The position numbers and the translations under genes were made by a program. From Croceimicrobium sp965658965 (lineage in GTDB: Bacteria > Bacteroidota > Bacteroidia > Flavobacteriales > Schleiferiaceae): a stretch of 13,643 nucleotides of DNA. The notes beneath the pieces are model-generated. The model was not told the DNA's origin. It searched no databases and saw only the letters and a program-made list of their open reading frames with translations. The DNA lies in NCBI GenBank assembly GCA_965658965.1, contig CBFHVV010000079.1, forward strand, positions 1 to 13,643, in the 5' to 3' direction. How positions within the stretch are numbered: position 1 is the stretch's first letter; every line of letters starts with the position of its first letter. Below, one piece after another: positions 7,759 through 13,643 of this stretch.

Positions 7759-8430
7759 ATTTATAAAATCATATACTTCTTTAGAATCATAATTATAAGG
7801 ACTTAAGGAAATCGTATCGCCATTAAATAGAATTATTTCCAAGTCTTTATCACTATTAATCTCTTTAATTTCAGATATTTTAAAATAATTATTGCTACTG
7901 AAGCCATGAACGGCTCGACCCTCCTTCGGGTTCATCACAAAAAAAGTTTCCATTTGCGCATAGAGCAATAAAAAGAGTAATACAAAACCTGCACTTAGCT
8001 GCACCAGTTTTAAACCTTTTATGCGGTAACCCTGAACATGTTCTTGCAGCTCTTCGAGGTAGAAACCTAAACCATCTCGCTGCAAACGATCATTAATATA
8101 AGGGCTTATAAAAGCCGCACTTAGTAAGGCAAACAAAACCGCGCTTTGAATATATGCCTGCGGCTTCACACCGTAATAAAGACCATTAAACTCAGGGGAA
8201 ACAAAAACTTCTTCCGCTAAAAAATACAAGACCCAATAAGAGAAGAAGCTAATTAACAGCGCAAGAATGGCAAACACGATAAAGTAGCGTTTTCGATAAG
8301 CAGCTAGCCCTGCTTTAGATGCTTCTGATACTTTTTGCTCCAAGTTAGATTTTGGAAAAAGCAGTTTAACGGCTCTACTGAAAAACCAGAAGAGCACTAT
8401 TAATACCGCTAAATCTAGTAACAACTTCAT
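7744..8430 (-). CDS. Uncharacterised four-helix membrane protein with C-terminal soluble domain
   Basis: I do not recognise a named family. The 228-residue protein has four hydrophobic segments at about 3-20, 50-71, 92-112 and 141-160, a basic cytoplasm-like stretch after the first (KVSEASKAGLAAYRKR), and a final soluble part of about 60 residues (NYFKISEIKEI at 181-191, then LEIILFNGDTISLSPYNYD). The alternating strand pattern, with a final helix, recalls the small PH-like domains found at the ends of some bacterial membrane proteins, but this is inference. Its ATG shares one base with the TAA of the pseudouridine synthase gene (TAATG), so translation is probably coupled. It is the last gene of the panB run and its final codons lie in the terminator hairpin. 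Confidence 0.8.
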   Translation of the reverse strand: MKLLLDLAVLIVLFWFFSRAVKLLFPKSNLEQKVSEASKAGLAAYRKRYFIVFAILALLISFFSYWVLYFLAEEVFVSPEFNGLYYGVKPQAYIQSAVLFALLSAAFISPYINDRLQRDGLGFYLEELQEHVQGYRIKGLKLVQLSAGFVLLFLLLYAQMETFFVMNPKEGRAVHGFSSNNYFKISEIKEINSDKDLEIILFNGDTISLSPYNYDSKEVYDFINKNTP

Positions 8431-9122
8431 TAGGAAATATAAGAGTTAAAAACTCGCCAAATGGCATCTTCACCTAAGCAAGCGGCTCTCAAATTAAGCA
8501 TTTCCTTGCTAACTGGGTGTTCAAAAGAAAGCTTGCCAGCATGTAGACTAATACTTGCGTCGTGATTACTTCGTGGATAGCCATATTTCAAATCACCTTT
8601 AATAGGATTTCCCTCCTTGGCAAGTTGCACTCTTATTTGATGATGTCTACCGGTTAAGAGATTAACCTCAGCTAAAAAGTATTTTTGCGAAGCTGCTACC
8701 AAGCGGTATTCTAAACGTGCCTTTTTCGCATTTACGGTATTAGGCTTAACCACAAATGACTTATTTTTTGTTCCATCCTTACGTAACCAATGCTCCAGTA
8801 AACTTAAGTCTTCGGGTGGTTTCTCAGCAAGCACGGCATAATAGCGCTTCTCTAAACTGCGGGTTTCAAAGAGCTTATTCATACGGCTTAATGCCTTGGA
8901 GGTTTTAGCAAAAACCACCATTCCAGAGGTCGGCCGATCTAAGCGATGCACCAATCCACAAAATACATTGCCAGGCTTATTGTATGTATCTCTAATATAA
9001 TCTCTAACCAATTCCACTAGGGGCTTATCTCCTGTAAAGTCGCCCTGTACCAACTCACCCGCTAGTTTGTTAACTACAATCAGATGGTTATCCTCAAAAA
9101 CAATTCGATCTTTTACCTTCAA
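8430..9122 (-). CDS. RluA-family RNA pseudouridine synthase
   Basis: RluA-family enzymes convert specific uridines in rRNA or tRNA to pseudouridine. This 230-residue protein is the catalytic domain alone, with no N-terminal S4 domain: EDNHLIVVNKLAG at 10-22, the catalytic HRLDRPTSG with Asp62, and the conserved LLTGRHHQIRVQLA later in the chain. Size and lack of S4 resemble E. coli RluA (tRNA/23S rRNA) or TruC (tRNA), but the target uridine cannot be assigned. The start is TTG at 9122: it lies 3 nt after the panB stop, an in-frame stop is immediately upstream, and it gives the expected N-terminus, so no ATG or GTG alternative fits. It overlaps the next gene by one base. The setting suggests co-transcription with panB. 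Confidence 0.93.
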   Translation of the reverse strand: MKVKDRIVFEDNHLIVVNKLAGELVQGDFTGDKPLVELVRDYIRDTYNKPGNVFCGLVHRLDRPTSGMVVFAKTSKALSRMNKLFETRSLEKRYYAVLAEKPPEDLSLLEHWLRKDGTKNKSFVVKPNTVNAKKARLEYRLVAASQKYFLAEVNLLTGRHHQIRVQLAKEGNPIKGDLKYGYPRSNHDASISLHAGKLSFEHPVSKEMLNLRAACLGEDAIWRVFNSYIS

Positions 9123-9125
9123 AGC

Positions 9126-9944
9126 TTAATACTGTTCCTGCGCATTAGGGAAATCGCCATCCTTCACATCCTGAGCATATTGTCGAACGGCTCCTGTTAT
9201 TTCAGTATACATATCTAAATAACGACGTAAAAAGCGAGGGTTAAACTCGTGGGTCATTCCTAACATATCGTGTAAAACCAGAACTTGACCATCGACTTCT
9301 GCGCCAGCACCAATTCCAATAACAGGAATACTAAGATTATCCGCTACTCGCTTGGCCAAATGAGCCGGTATTTTTTCTAAAACCAAGGCAAAACAACCCG
9401 CTTCTTCCAAGGCTTTCGCATCTTGCAATAGCTTATCTGCCTCTTCTTCTTCTTTAGCCCTAACGGTATAGGTGCCAAATTTATAAATGCTTTGGGGGGT
9501 TAAACCTAGATGCCCCATTACAGGAATCCCCGCAGTTAAAATGCGCTGAATAGATTCTAAAATTTCAATTCCACCTTCCAGTTTTACGGCATGCCCGCCG
9601 CTCTCCTTCATTATTCTAATCGCAGAACCAAGCGCTTCTTTCGAGTTTCCTTGGTAAGAACCAAAAGGCAAATCAACAACCACTAATGCACGGGTTACAG
9701 CGCGTACCACCGAACTAGCGTGGTAAATCATTTCGCTTAAAGTAATAGGCAAAGTAGTTTCATGTCCCGCCATTACATTGGAAGCACTATCCCCTACTAA
9801 TATCACATCTATTCCAGCTTGGTCAATTATTCGAGCTAAGGTATAATCATAAGCGGTAAGCATGGAGATTTTCTCTCCTTTGCGCTTCATTTCTTGAACC
9901 GAATTGGTAGTAACTTTTTTAAAATCTGAGCTTGCTACTGACAT
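9126..9944 (-). CDS. panB: 3-methyl-2-oxobutanoate hydroxymethyltransferase PanB
   Basis: PanB (EC 2.1.2.11) transfers a hydroxymethyl group from 5,10-methylenetetrahydrofolate to alpha-ketoisovalerate, giving ketopantoate, the first committed step to pantothenate and coenzyme A in the cytoplasm. The 272-residue protein is a normal-length TIM barrel and keeps the metal-site residues Asp52 (VGDSASNV), Asp91 (VVDLPFGSY) and Glu123 (VKLEGG), the substrate region GHLGLTPQS (144-152), and the catalytic Glu190 in VLEKIP, all matching the E. coli layout. The ATG at 9944 is well placed behind a TAAATTTG -7 element. No panC, panD or panE is adjacent; instead it leads a run with an RluA-type synthase and a membrane protein. 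Confidence 0.97.
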   Translation of the reverse strand: MSVASSDFKKVTTNSVQEMKRKGEKISMLTAYDYTLARIIDQAGIDVILVGDSASNVMAGHETTLPITLSEMIYHASSVVRAVTRALVVVDLPFGSYQGNSKEALGSAIRIMKESGGHAVKLEGGIEILESIQRILTAGIPVMGHLGLTPQSIYKFGTYTVRAKEEEEADKLLQDAKALEEAGCFALVLEKIPAHLAKRVADNLSIPVIGIGAGAEVDGQVLVLHDMLGMTHEFNPRFLRRYLDMYTEITGAVRQYAQDVKDGDFPNAQEQY

Positions 9945-9962
9945 AGTAATTTTTTCTGCTTA

Positions 9963-9997
9963 CAAATTTATACTTTTGATGCTTGCCTCGAAGCAAA
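9963..9997 (-). promoter_or_regulatory. Promoter of the panB run (Bacteroidota -33/-7 type)
   Basis: On the minus strand TAAATTTG (9970-9963) matches TAnnTTTG exactly and ends 18 nt before the panB ATG. A TTTG at 9997-9994 is a candidate -33 element with 23-nt spacing, at the long end of the reported range. Confidence 0.5.
9971..9978 (+). promoter_or_regulatory. -7 promoter element for the DUF4249-like gene
   Basis: TACTTTTG matches TAnnTTTG exactly on the plus strand and directly abuts the minus-strand panB -7 box. It ends 39 nt before the ATG at 10018. No clear -33 TTG is found upstream. Confidence 0.45.
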
Positions 9998-10017
9998 AAC
10001 AACAGAACTCTGCCTAC

Positions 10018-11085
10018 ATGAAAAAATTACTTTTAGCCCTCGGCATATTCGCTAGTTTATATAGCTGCGATAATGAAGTGGATATTAATGCGGAATATAA
10101 AGACTTGAGCATTATTTACGGAATGCTTAACCCGAAATTAGATAGCAACTACATTCGAGTGCAAAGAGGCTATCTTGGCACAGAGCCAGCCATCAACTCG
10201 GTAGGCTTATCAGATTCTTTGTATTATGATACCGCAGATATTCAGGTATATATTAGAGAATACAGCAAGGATGCAGCTGATTTTGACAAAGAAGCACCTT
10301 TAATTTACGATAACTCAATAGCTTTAGATTCTGGTCTATTCACCAGCGATGGTTTTTACCTATATCGTGTTCCGAGTGACTTGGCCATTCAAAATGATAA
10401 AGAGTATGAAGTTGTGGTAGATCGTAAAGATGGTACGAAAGCAAGCGCTCGCACAGGTGTTGTGGGCAGTATAGATATTTTAGTACCACGTGAAAATTTA
10501 ACGGCAAGAATTTTTAACGGTCAAATAGAGTTTCGGATTAGACAAGATTTGGAAGGTAATAACCCCGACGCTACGGTTAAAATGACAGCATACCAGCCTA
10601 TAATTAATTTTAATTACAAGGAGGTAAACTTAAGTACCCGGGCTGAAGAGCTTAAAACCGTTAAGATTACTTTGCCATTAGTAGAGTCGAGATTCGATAA
10701 TATTAACCTAACCTTTACCGGCAATGAACTGAATTTGGCCTTGGCAGCGAATTTAGAAAAGGACCCCAACTTAATTCGATTTTTCCAATCCTTAGATGTG
10801 GAAATTTATGGGGCCTCGGAAGAACTTATGACATTTATTGAATTAAATAAGCCAAGCGCGGGTATCAATCAAAACCGTCCCGATTATAGTCAAGTCGCTA
10901 ATGGAACTGGAATTTTAAGTTCTCGCACTTTCCAACGCCGTCGCGGAGTTAATTTGCAACAACGCCTTTACGATCGCTTGATTGTGAGTGATGTTACCTG
11001 CGATTTAAATTTTGCTCGCTTCGAATCAGGAAACCCCAATGGTGACACATGTTGGTGTGTGGATAATGAAAGAAGATGTTTTTAG
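10018..11085 (+). CDS. DUF4249-like predicted lipoprotein with a Cys-rich tail
   Basis: The 355-residue protein starts with a lipoprotein signal peptide (MKKLLLALGIFAS) and lipobox LYSC, with Cys17 lipidated. The body looks like two beta-sandwich regions, the first beginning with YKDLSIIYGMLN and NYIRVQRGYLG; NGTGILSSR near the end recalls the NG-x-G motif of Bacteroidota DUF4249 proteins. Assignment to that family is tentative; function is unknown, though such proteins often accompany TonB-dependent receptors, none of which is present here. The last 28 residues contain four cysteines (328, 345, 347, 354), while the rest of the mature chain after Cys17 has none. The ATG at 10018 was preferred over an upstream GTG at 9904 because only it starts a proper signal peptide. 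An intrinsic terminator follows, so it is probably monocistronic. Confidence 0.88.
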   Translation: MKKLLLALGIFASLYSCDNEVDINAEYKDLSIIYGMLNPKLDSNYIRVQRGYLGTEPAINSVGLSDSLYYDTADIQVYIREYSKDAADFDKEAPLIYDNSIALDSGLFTSDGFYLYRVPSDLAIQNDKEYEVVVDRKDGTKASARTGVVGSIDILVPRENLTARIFNGQIEFRIRQDLEGNNPDATVKMTAYQPIINFNYKEVNLSTRAEELKTVKITLPLVESRFDNINLTFTGNELNLALAANLEKDPNLIRFFQSLDVEIYGASEELMTFIELNKPSAGINQNRPDYSQVANGTGILSSRTFQRRRGVNLQQRLYDRLIVSDVTCDLNFARFESGNPNGDTCWCVDNERRCF

Positions 11086-11130
11086 CCTGACAGTGCGACA
11101 CATTAACATATAAAAGATTTAAACTCACGT

Positions 11131-11159
11131 AAATCCTGACAATACTGTCAGGATTTTTT
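11131..11159 (+). terminator. Intrinsic terminator after the DUF4249-like gene
   Basis: AAATCCTGACA (11131-11141) and TGTCAGGATTT (11146-11156) form a perfect 11-bp stem with an ATAC loop, and the right arm runs into a T-tract ending at 11159. It lies 45 nt after the stop at 11085 and immediately upstream of the dnaK promoter region, insulating the two units. Confidence 0.88.
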
Positions 11160-11172
11160 GTTGACATACTAG

Positions 11173-11196
11173 TGGCACAGCCTTTGACTTTCTTTG
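11173..11196 (+). promoter_or_regulatory. dnaK promoter region: sigma-54-like element overlapping a -7-like box
   Basis: TGGCAC-N5-TTGA (11173-11187) resembles the sigma-54 consensus TGGCAC-N5-TTGC with correct spacing but GA instead of GC at -12. Immediately after it, TTTCTTTG (11189-11196) is one mismatch from the housekeeping TAnnTTTG. Either would place the transcript start near 11199-11203, leaving a leader of about 32-36 nt. Which is used cannot be told from sequence. Confidence 0.35.
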
Positions 11197-11234
11197 CGTG
11201 AACTTGAACTTACTAACTAAAATAAATAATAGCC

Positions 11235-13148
11235 ATGGGAAAAATCATTGGCATTGATTTAGGAACTACTAACTCTTGTGTTGCCGTAATGGAAGGTAAC
11301 GAGGCAGTAGTAATACCTAATAGCGAAGGAAAAAGAACTACACCATCAATGATTGCCTTTGTAGAAGGGGGCGAGAGAAAAGTTGGTGATCCAGCTAAAA
11401 GACAAGCAATTACAAATCCTGAAAAAACCATCTCTTCGATCAAACGTTTTATGGGTTCTACCTACAGCGAAATGTCGAAAGAAGCAGGTCGCGTTCCCTA
11501 TAACTTGGTAAAAGGCGATAATGATACTTCTAGAGTAGATATTGACGGGAGAATGTATACTCCCCAAGAACTTTCTGCCATGATTCTTCAAAAAATGAAG
11601 AAAACGGCGGAAGACTATTTAGGAGAAGAGGTAACTGAAGCGGTTATTACCGTTCCTGCTTACTTTAATGATTCTCAGCGTCAGGCCACTAAAGAGGCAG
11701 GTGAAATTGCTGGTTTAGCAGTTAAACGTATCATTAACGAGCCAACTGCAGCATCTTTGGCTTACGGAATTGACAAAAAAGGCGGTGATAAAAAAGTAGC
11801 TGTTTTTGATTGCGGTGGTGGTACTCACGATGTATCCATCTTAGAATTAGGAGAAGGTGTATTTGAAGTTTTGGCTACCGATGGTGATACTCACTTAGGT
11901 GGAGATGACTTTGACCAAGCTCTTATCGATTGGTTGGTAAATGAGTTTAAGGCCGAAGAAGATTTTGATTTAAGCAAAGATGCCATGGCATTACAACGCT
12001 TAAAAGAAGCTGCGGAGAAAGCAAAAATTGAACTTTCATCTACCAATGAAACGGAAATTAACTTACCCTATATCACAGCTACTGCAAGCGGACCAAAGCA
12101 CTTAGTACGTAAATTAAGCCGTTCTAAATTTGAGCAGTTAGTGCACGATTTAGTAGAACGCACCATTGTACCTTGTCGTAAAGCTCTTAAAAATTCAGAC
12201 TTAGAGATTTCAGAGATTGACGAGGTAATTTTAGTAGGTGGATCTACTCGTATTCCTGCGGTACAGGATGCAGTAAAAAAATTCTTCGGCAAAGAACCTT
12301 CTAAAGGTGTAAACCCAGACGAAGTTGTAGCTCTAGGAGCAGCAATTCAAGGTGGTGTTTTATCTGGAGATGTAAAGGATGTACTTCTGTTAGATGTTAC
12401 ACCATTATCTTTAGGAATTGAAACTATGGGTGGCGTATTTACCAAGCTTATTGAAGCGAATACAACCATTCCTACTAAAAAATCGGAAACATTCTCTACT
12501 GCAAGCGATAATCAACCGGCAGTAGACATCCATGTTTTACAAGGCGAGCGCTCAATGGCGAACGACAATAAAACTATTGGACGTTTTCAATTAACTGACA
12601 TTCCTCCTGCTCCACGCGGTACTCCTCAAATTGAAGTGGCCTTTGATATTGATGCCAATGGTATCTTGAAGGTTTCTGCTAAGGATAAGGCAACGGGTAA
12701 AGAGCAAAGTATCAAAATTGAAGCGAGCTCAGGCTTAAGCAAAGAAGAAATTGACCGTATGAAGCAAGAAGCAGAAGCTAACGCTGATTCGGACAATAAA
12801 GCTAAAGAGAAAGTTGAAAAACTAAACCAAGCTGACAGTATGGTTTTCCAAACAGAAAAGCAACTGAAAGAATTTGGGGAGAAAATCTCAGATGAGAAGA
12901 AAAAGCCAGTTGAGGAAGCTTTAGAAGAGCTTAAGAAAGTTCATGCTGCTCAAGATATCGCAGGTATCGACGCAGCTATGGAAAAAATCAACGAAGCTTG
13001 GAAAAACGCTTCCGAAGAAATGTATAAAGCGCAAGAAGAAGCAGGCGCCACGGGTGCTGCTGACCAAGGTGCTCAAGCAGAAAGCGACGGCGGCGGTGCA
13101 GATGATGTGACCGACGTTGAATATGAAGAAGTAGACGATAAGAAATAA
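11235..13148 (+). CDS. dnaK: Molecular chaperone DnaK (Hsp70)
   Basis: DnaK is the ATP-driven Hsp70 chaperone that, with DnaJ and GrpE, folds and rescues cytoplasmic proteins. The 637-residue protein is full length: phosphate-1 motif IGIDLGTTNS (5-14), Hsp70 signature in AVITVPAYFNDSQRQATKEAG, phosphate-2 loop DCGGGTHD (192-199), VGGSTRIPAVQ, interdomain linker DVLLLDVTPLSLGIET, substrate-binding domain, helical lid, a G/A/Q-rich disordered segment and the acidic tail ending EEVDDKK. Phe-to-His in the phosphate-2 motif is, to my knowledge, usual in Flavobacteriia; Cys193 where Leu or Phe is common is less usual. Neither dnaJ nor grpE is adjacent, and no CIRCE repeat precedes it. A strong terminator follows, then tpx. 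The ATG at 11235 gives the canonical N-terminus. Confidence 0.98.
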   Translation: MGKIIGIDLGTTNSCVAVMEGNEAVVIPNSEGKRTTPSMIAFVEGGERKVGDPAKRQAITNPEKTISSIKRFMGSTYSEMSKEAGRVPYNLVKGDNDTSRVDIDGRMYTPQELSAMILQKMKKTAEDYLGEEVTEAVITVPAYFNDSQRQATKEAGEIAGLAVKRIINEPTAASLAYGIDKKGGDKKVAVFDCGGGTHDVSILELGEGVFEVLATDGDTHLGGDDFDQALIDWLVNEFKAEEDFDLSKDAMALQRLKEAAEKAKIELSSTNETEINLPYITATASGPKHLVRKLSRSKFEQLVHDLVERTIVPCRKALKNSDLEISEIDEVILVGGSTRIPAVQDAVKKFFGKEPSKGVNPDEVVALGAAIQGGVLSGDVKDVLLLDVTPLSLGIETMGGVFTKLIEANTTIPTKKSETFSTASDNQPAVDIHVLQGERSMANDNKTIGRFQLTDIPPAPRGTPQIEVAFDIDANGILKVSAKDKATGKEQSIKIEASSGLSKEEIDRMKQEAEANADSDNKAKEKVEKLNQADSMVFQTEKQLKEFGEKISDEKKKPVEEALEELKKVHAAQDIAGIDAAMEKINEAWKNASEEMYKAQEEAGATGAADQGAQAESDGGGADDVTDVEYEEVDDKK

Positions 13149-13160
13149 TATCGCACAATT

Positions 13161-13192
13161 AAAAGCCACCTCAACAAGAGGTGGCTTTTTTT
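13161..13192 (+). terminator. Intrinsic terminator after dnaK
   Basis: AAAAGCCACCTC and GAGGTGGCTTTT form a 12-bp perfect stem with an AACAA loop, and the right arm continues into a seven-T tract (13186-13192). It begins 12 nt after the dnaK stop. Confidence 0.92.
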
Positions 13193-13215
13193 GTTAAACT
13201 TAAAAACAAAAAAGA

Positions 13216-13643
13216 ATGGCTAAAATTACATTAGGAGGAAATCCTTGCAATACCAATGGTGAACTTCCCGCAGTTGGAAGTGAAGCACCGAATTTTAAGT
13301 TAGTTGATGAAAGCCTAAAAACCCATGAACTCAGCGATTTTAGTGGTAAAAAGGTCGTGCTAAACATCTTCCCGAGTGTAGACACTGGGGTTTGTGCAAA
13401 TTCAGTGCGCACTTTTAACAAAGAAGCTGCTAACCTTGCTAATGTTAGTGTACTAAATATTAGCCGTGATTTACCTTTCGCCTTAAAACGCTTTTGTGCT
13501 GCCGAAGGAATAGAAAATGTGGTAACCCTTTCCGAGTTCCGCGATTCTAATTTTAGTGATGCTTATGAAGTATTGATTACCGATGGTGGTTTTGAAGGCC
13601 TAATGTCGCGTGCTATTGTGGTAATTGACGAGTCTGGTAAAGT
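13216..13643 (+). CDS. tpx: Thiol peroxidase Tpx, 3' end cut by window edge
   Basis: Tpx is an atypical 2-Cys peroxiredoxin that reduces hydrogen peroxide and alkyl hydroperoxides using thioredoxin. The 142 visible codons start MAKITLGGNP and contain the peroxidatic site in PSVDTGVCANSVR (Cys60) and the resolving cysteine in KRFCAAEG (Cys94), matching E. coli Tpx Cys61 and Cys95. ISRDLPFA and RAIVVIDESGKV also fit. About 25 C-terminal residues are missing beyond the window. An extra Cys11 (GNPCNTNG) is seen. The ATG follows an A-rich leader only 23 nt beyond the dnaK terminator, leaving little room for an independent promoter: it may use a promoter overlapping the terminator T-tract (TTTTTTTG, 13186-13193) or readthrough from dnaK. 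Confidence 0.96.
   Translation, partial: MAKITLGGNPCNTNGELPAVGSEAPNFKLVDESLKTHELSDFSGKKVVLNIFPSVDTGVCANSVRTFNKEAANLANVSVLNISRDLPFALKRFCAAEGIENVVTLSEFRDSNFSDAYEVLITDGGFEGLMSRAIVVIDESGK

Noticed and set aside
9904..10017. Upstream extension of the DUF4249-like gene to a GTG at 9904
   Set aside because: The extension overlaps the panB 5' end and both promoter boxes and would bury the signal peptide; the ATG at 10018 starts a textbook lipoprotein signal.
11161..11234. CIRCE (HrcA operator) upstream of dnaK
   Set aside because: No TTAGCACTC-N9-GAGTGCTAA or close variant is present.
1..13643. Mobile elements, CRISPR arrays, toxin-antitoxin or defence systems
   Set aside because: No transposase, integrase, spaced direct repeats or defence-related protein was seen; all major frames are core or envelope genes.

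Overview
The window reads as an ordinary, gene-dense stretch of a low-to-moderate GC Bacteroidota chromosome, most likely from the class Flavobacteriia. Supporting signs are lipoproteins with LAAC, IYAC and LYSC type lipoboxes, several TAnnTTTG (-7) promoter elements, few Shine-Dalgarno sequences, a Bacteroidota-style sodium:solute symporter, a DUF4249-like lipoprotein and a DnaK carrying the GGGTHD variant of the phosphate-2 motif. I see no tRNA, rRNA, CRISPR array, insertion sequence, phage gene or defence cassette.

Layout. 1-1413 (-): 5' part of a sodium:solute symporter that runs off the left edge. 1626-5601 (+): an operon-like run of a small lipoprotein, a THUMP-domain RNA methyltransferase (RlmL-type) and the replication-restart helicase PriA. 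5608-7088 (-): an M48 zinc metallopeptidase lipoprotein followed by a YhhN-family membrane protein. 7268-7711 (+): a small heat-shock protein. 7744-9944 (-): a run transcribed in the order panB, RluA-family pseudouridine synthase, uncharacterised four-helix membrane protein. 10018-11085 (+): a DUF4249-like lipoprotein. 11235-13148 (+): dnaK. 13216-end (+): thiol peroxidase tpx, cut by the right edge.

The genes fall into housekeeping themes: RNA modification (RlmL-type, RluA-type), replication restart (PriA), proteostasis (Hsp20, DnaK, M48 protease), peroxide defence (Tpx), pantothenate synthesis (PanB) and membrane transport or lipid metabolism. Three operon-internal or closely spaced genes use non-ATG starts (GTG, GTG, TTG). 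Three intrinsic terminators are clear, after hsp20 (bidirectional), after the DUF4249-like gene and after dnaK. No gap between genes exceeds about 215 bases.

I did not find a convincing undescribed system. The items most worth a second look are regulatory and structural details: back-to-back divergent -7 boxes between panB and the DUF4249-like gene, a sigma-54-like element overlapping a -7-like box upstream of dnaK, a perfect 15-nt palindrome in the divergent symporter/lipoprotein gap, a terminator that also encodes the C-terminus of the opposing gene, a Cys in the DnaK phosphate-2 loop, and a four-Cys tail on the DUF4249-like lipoprotein.
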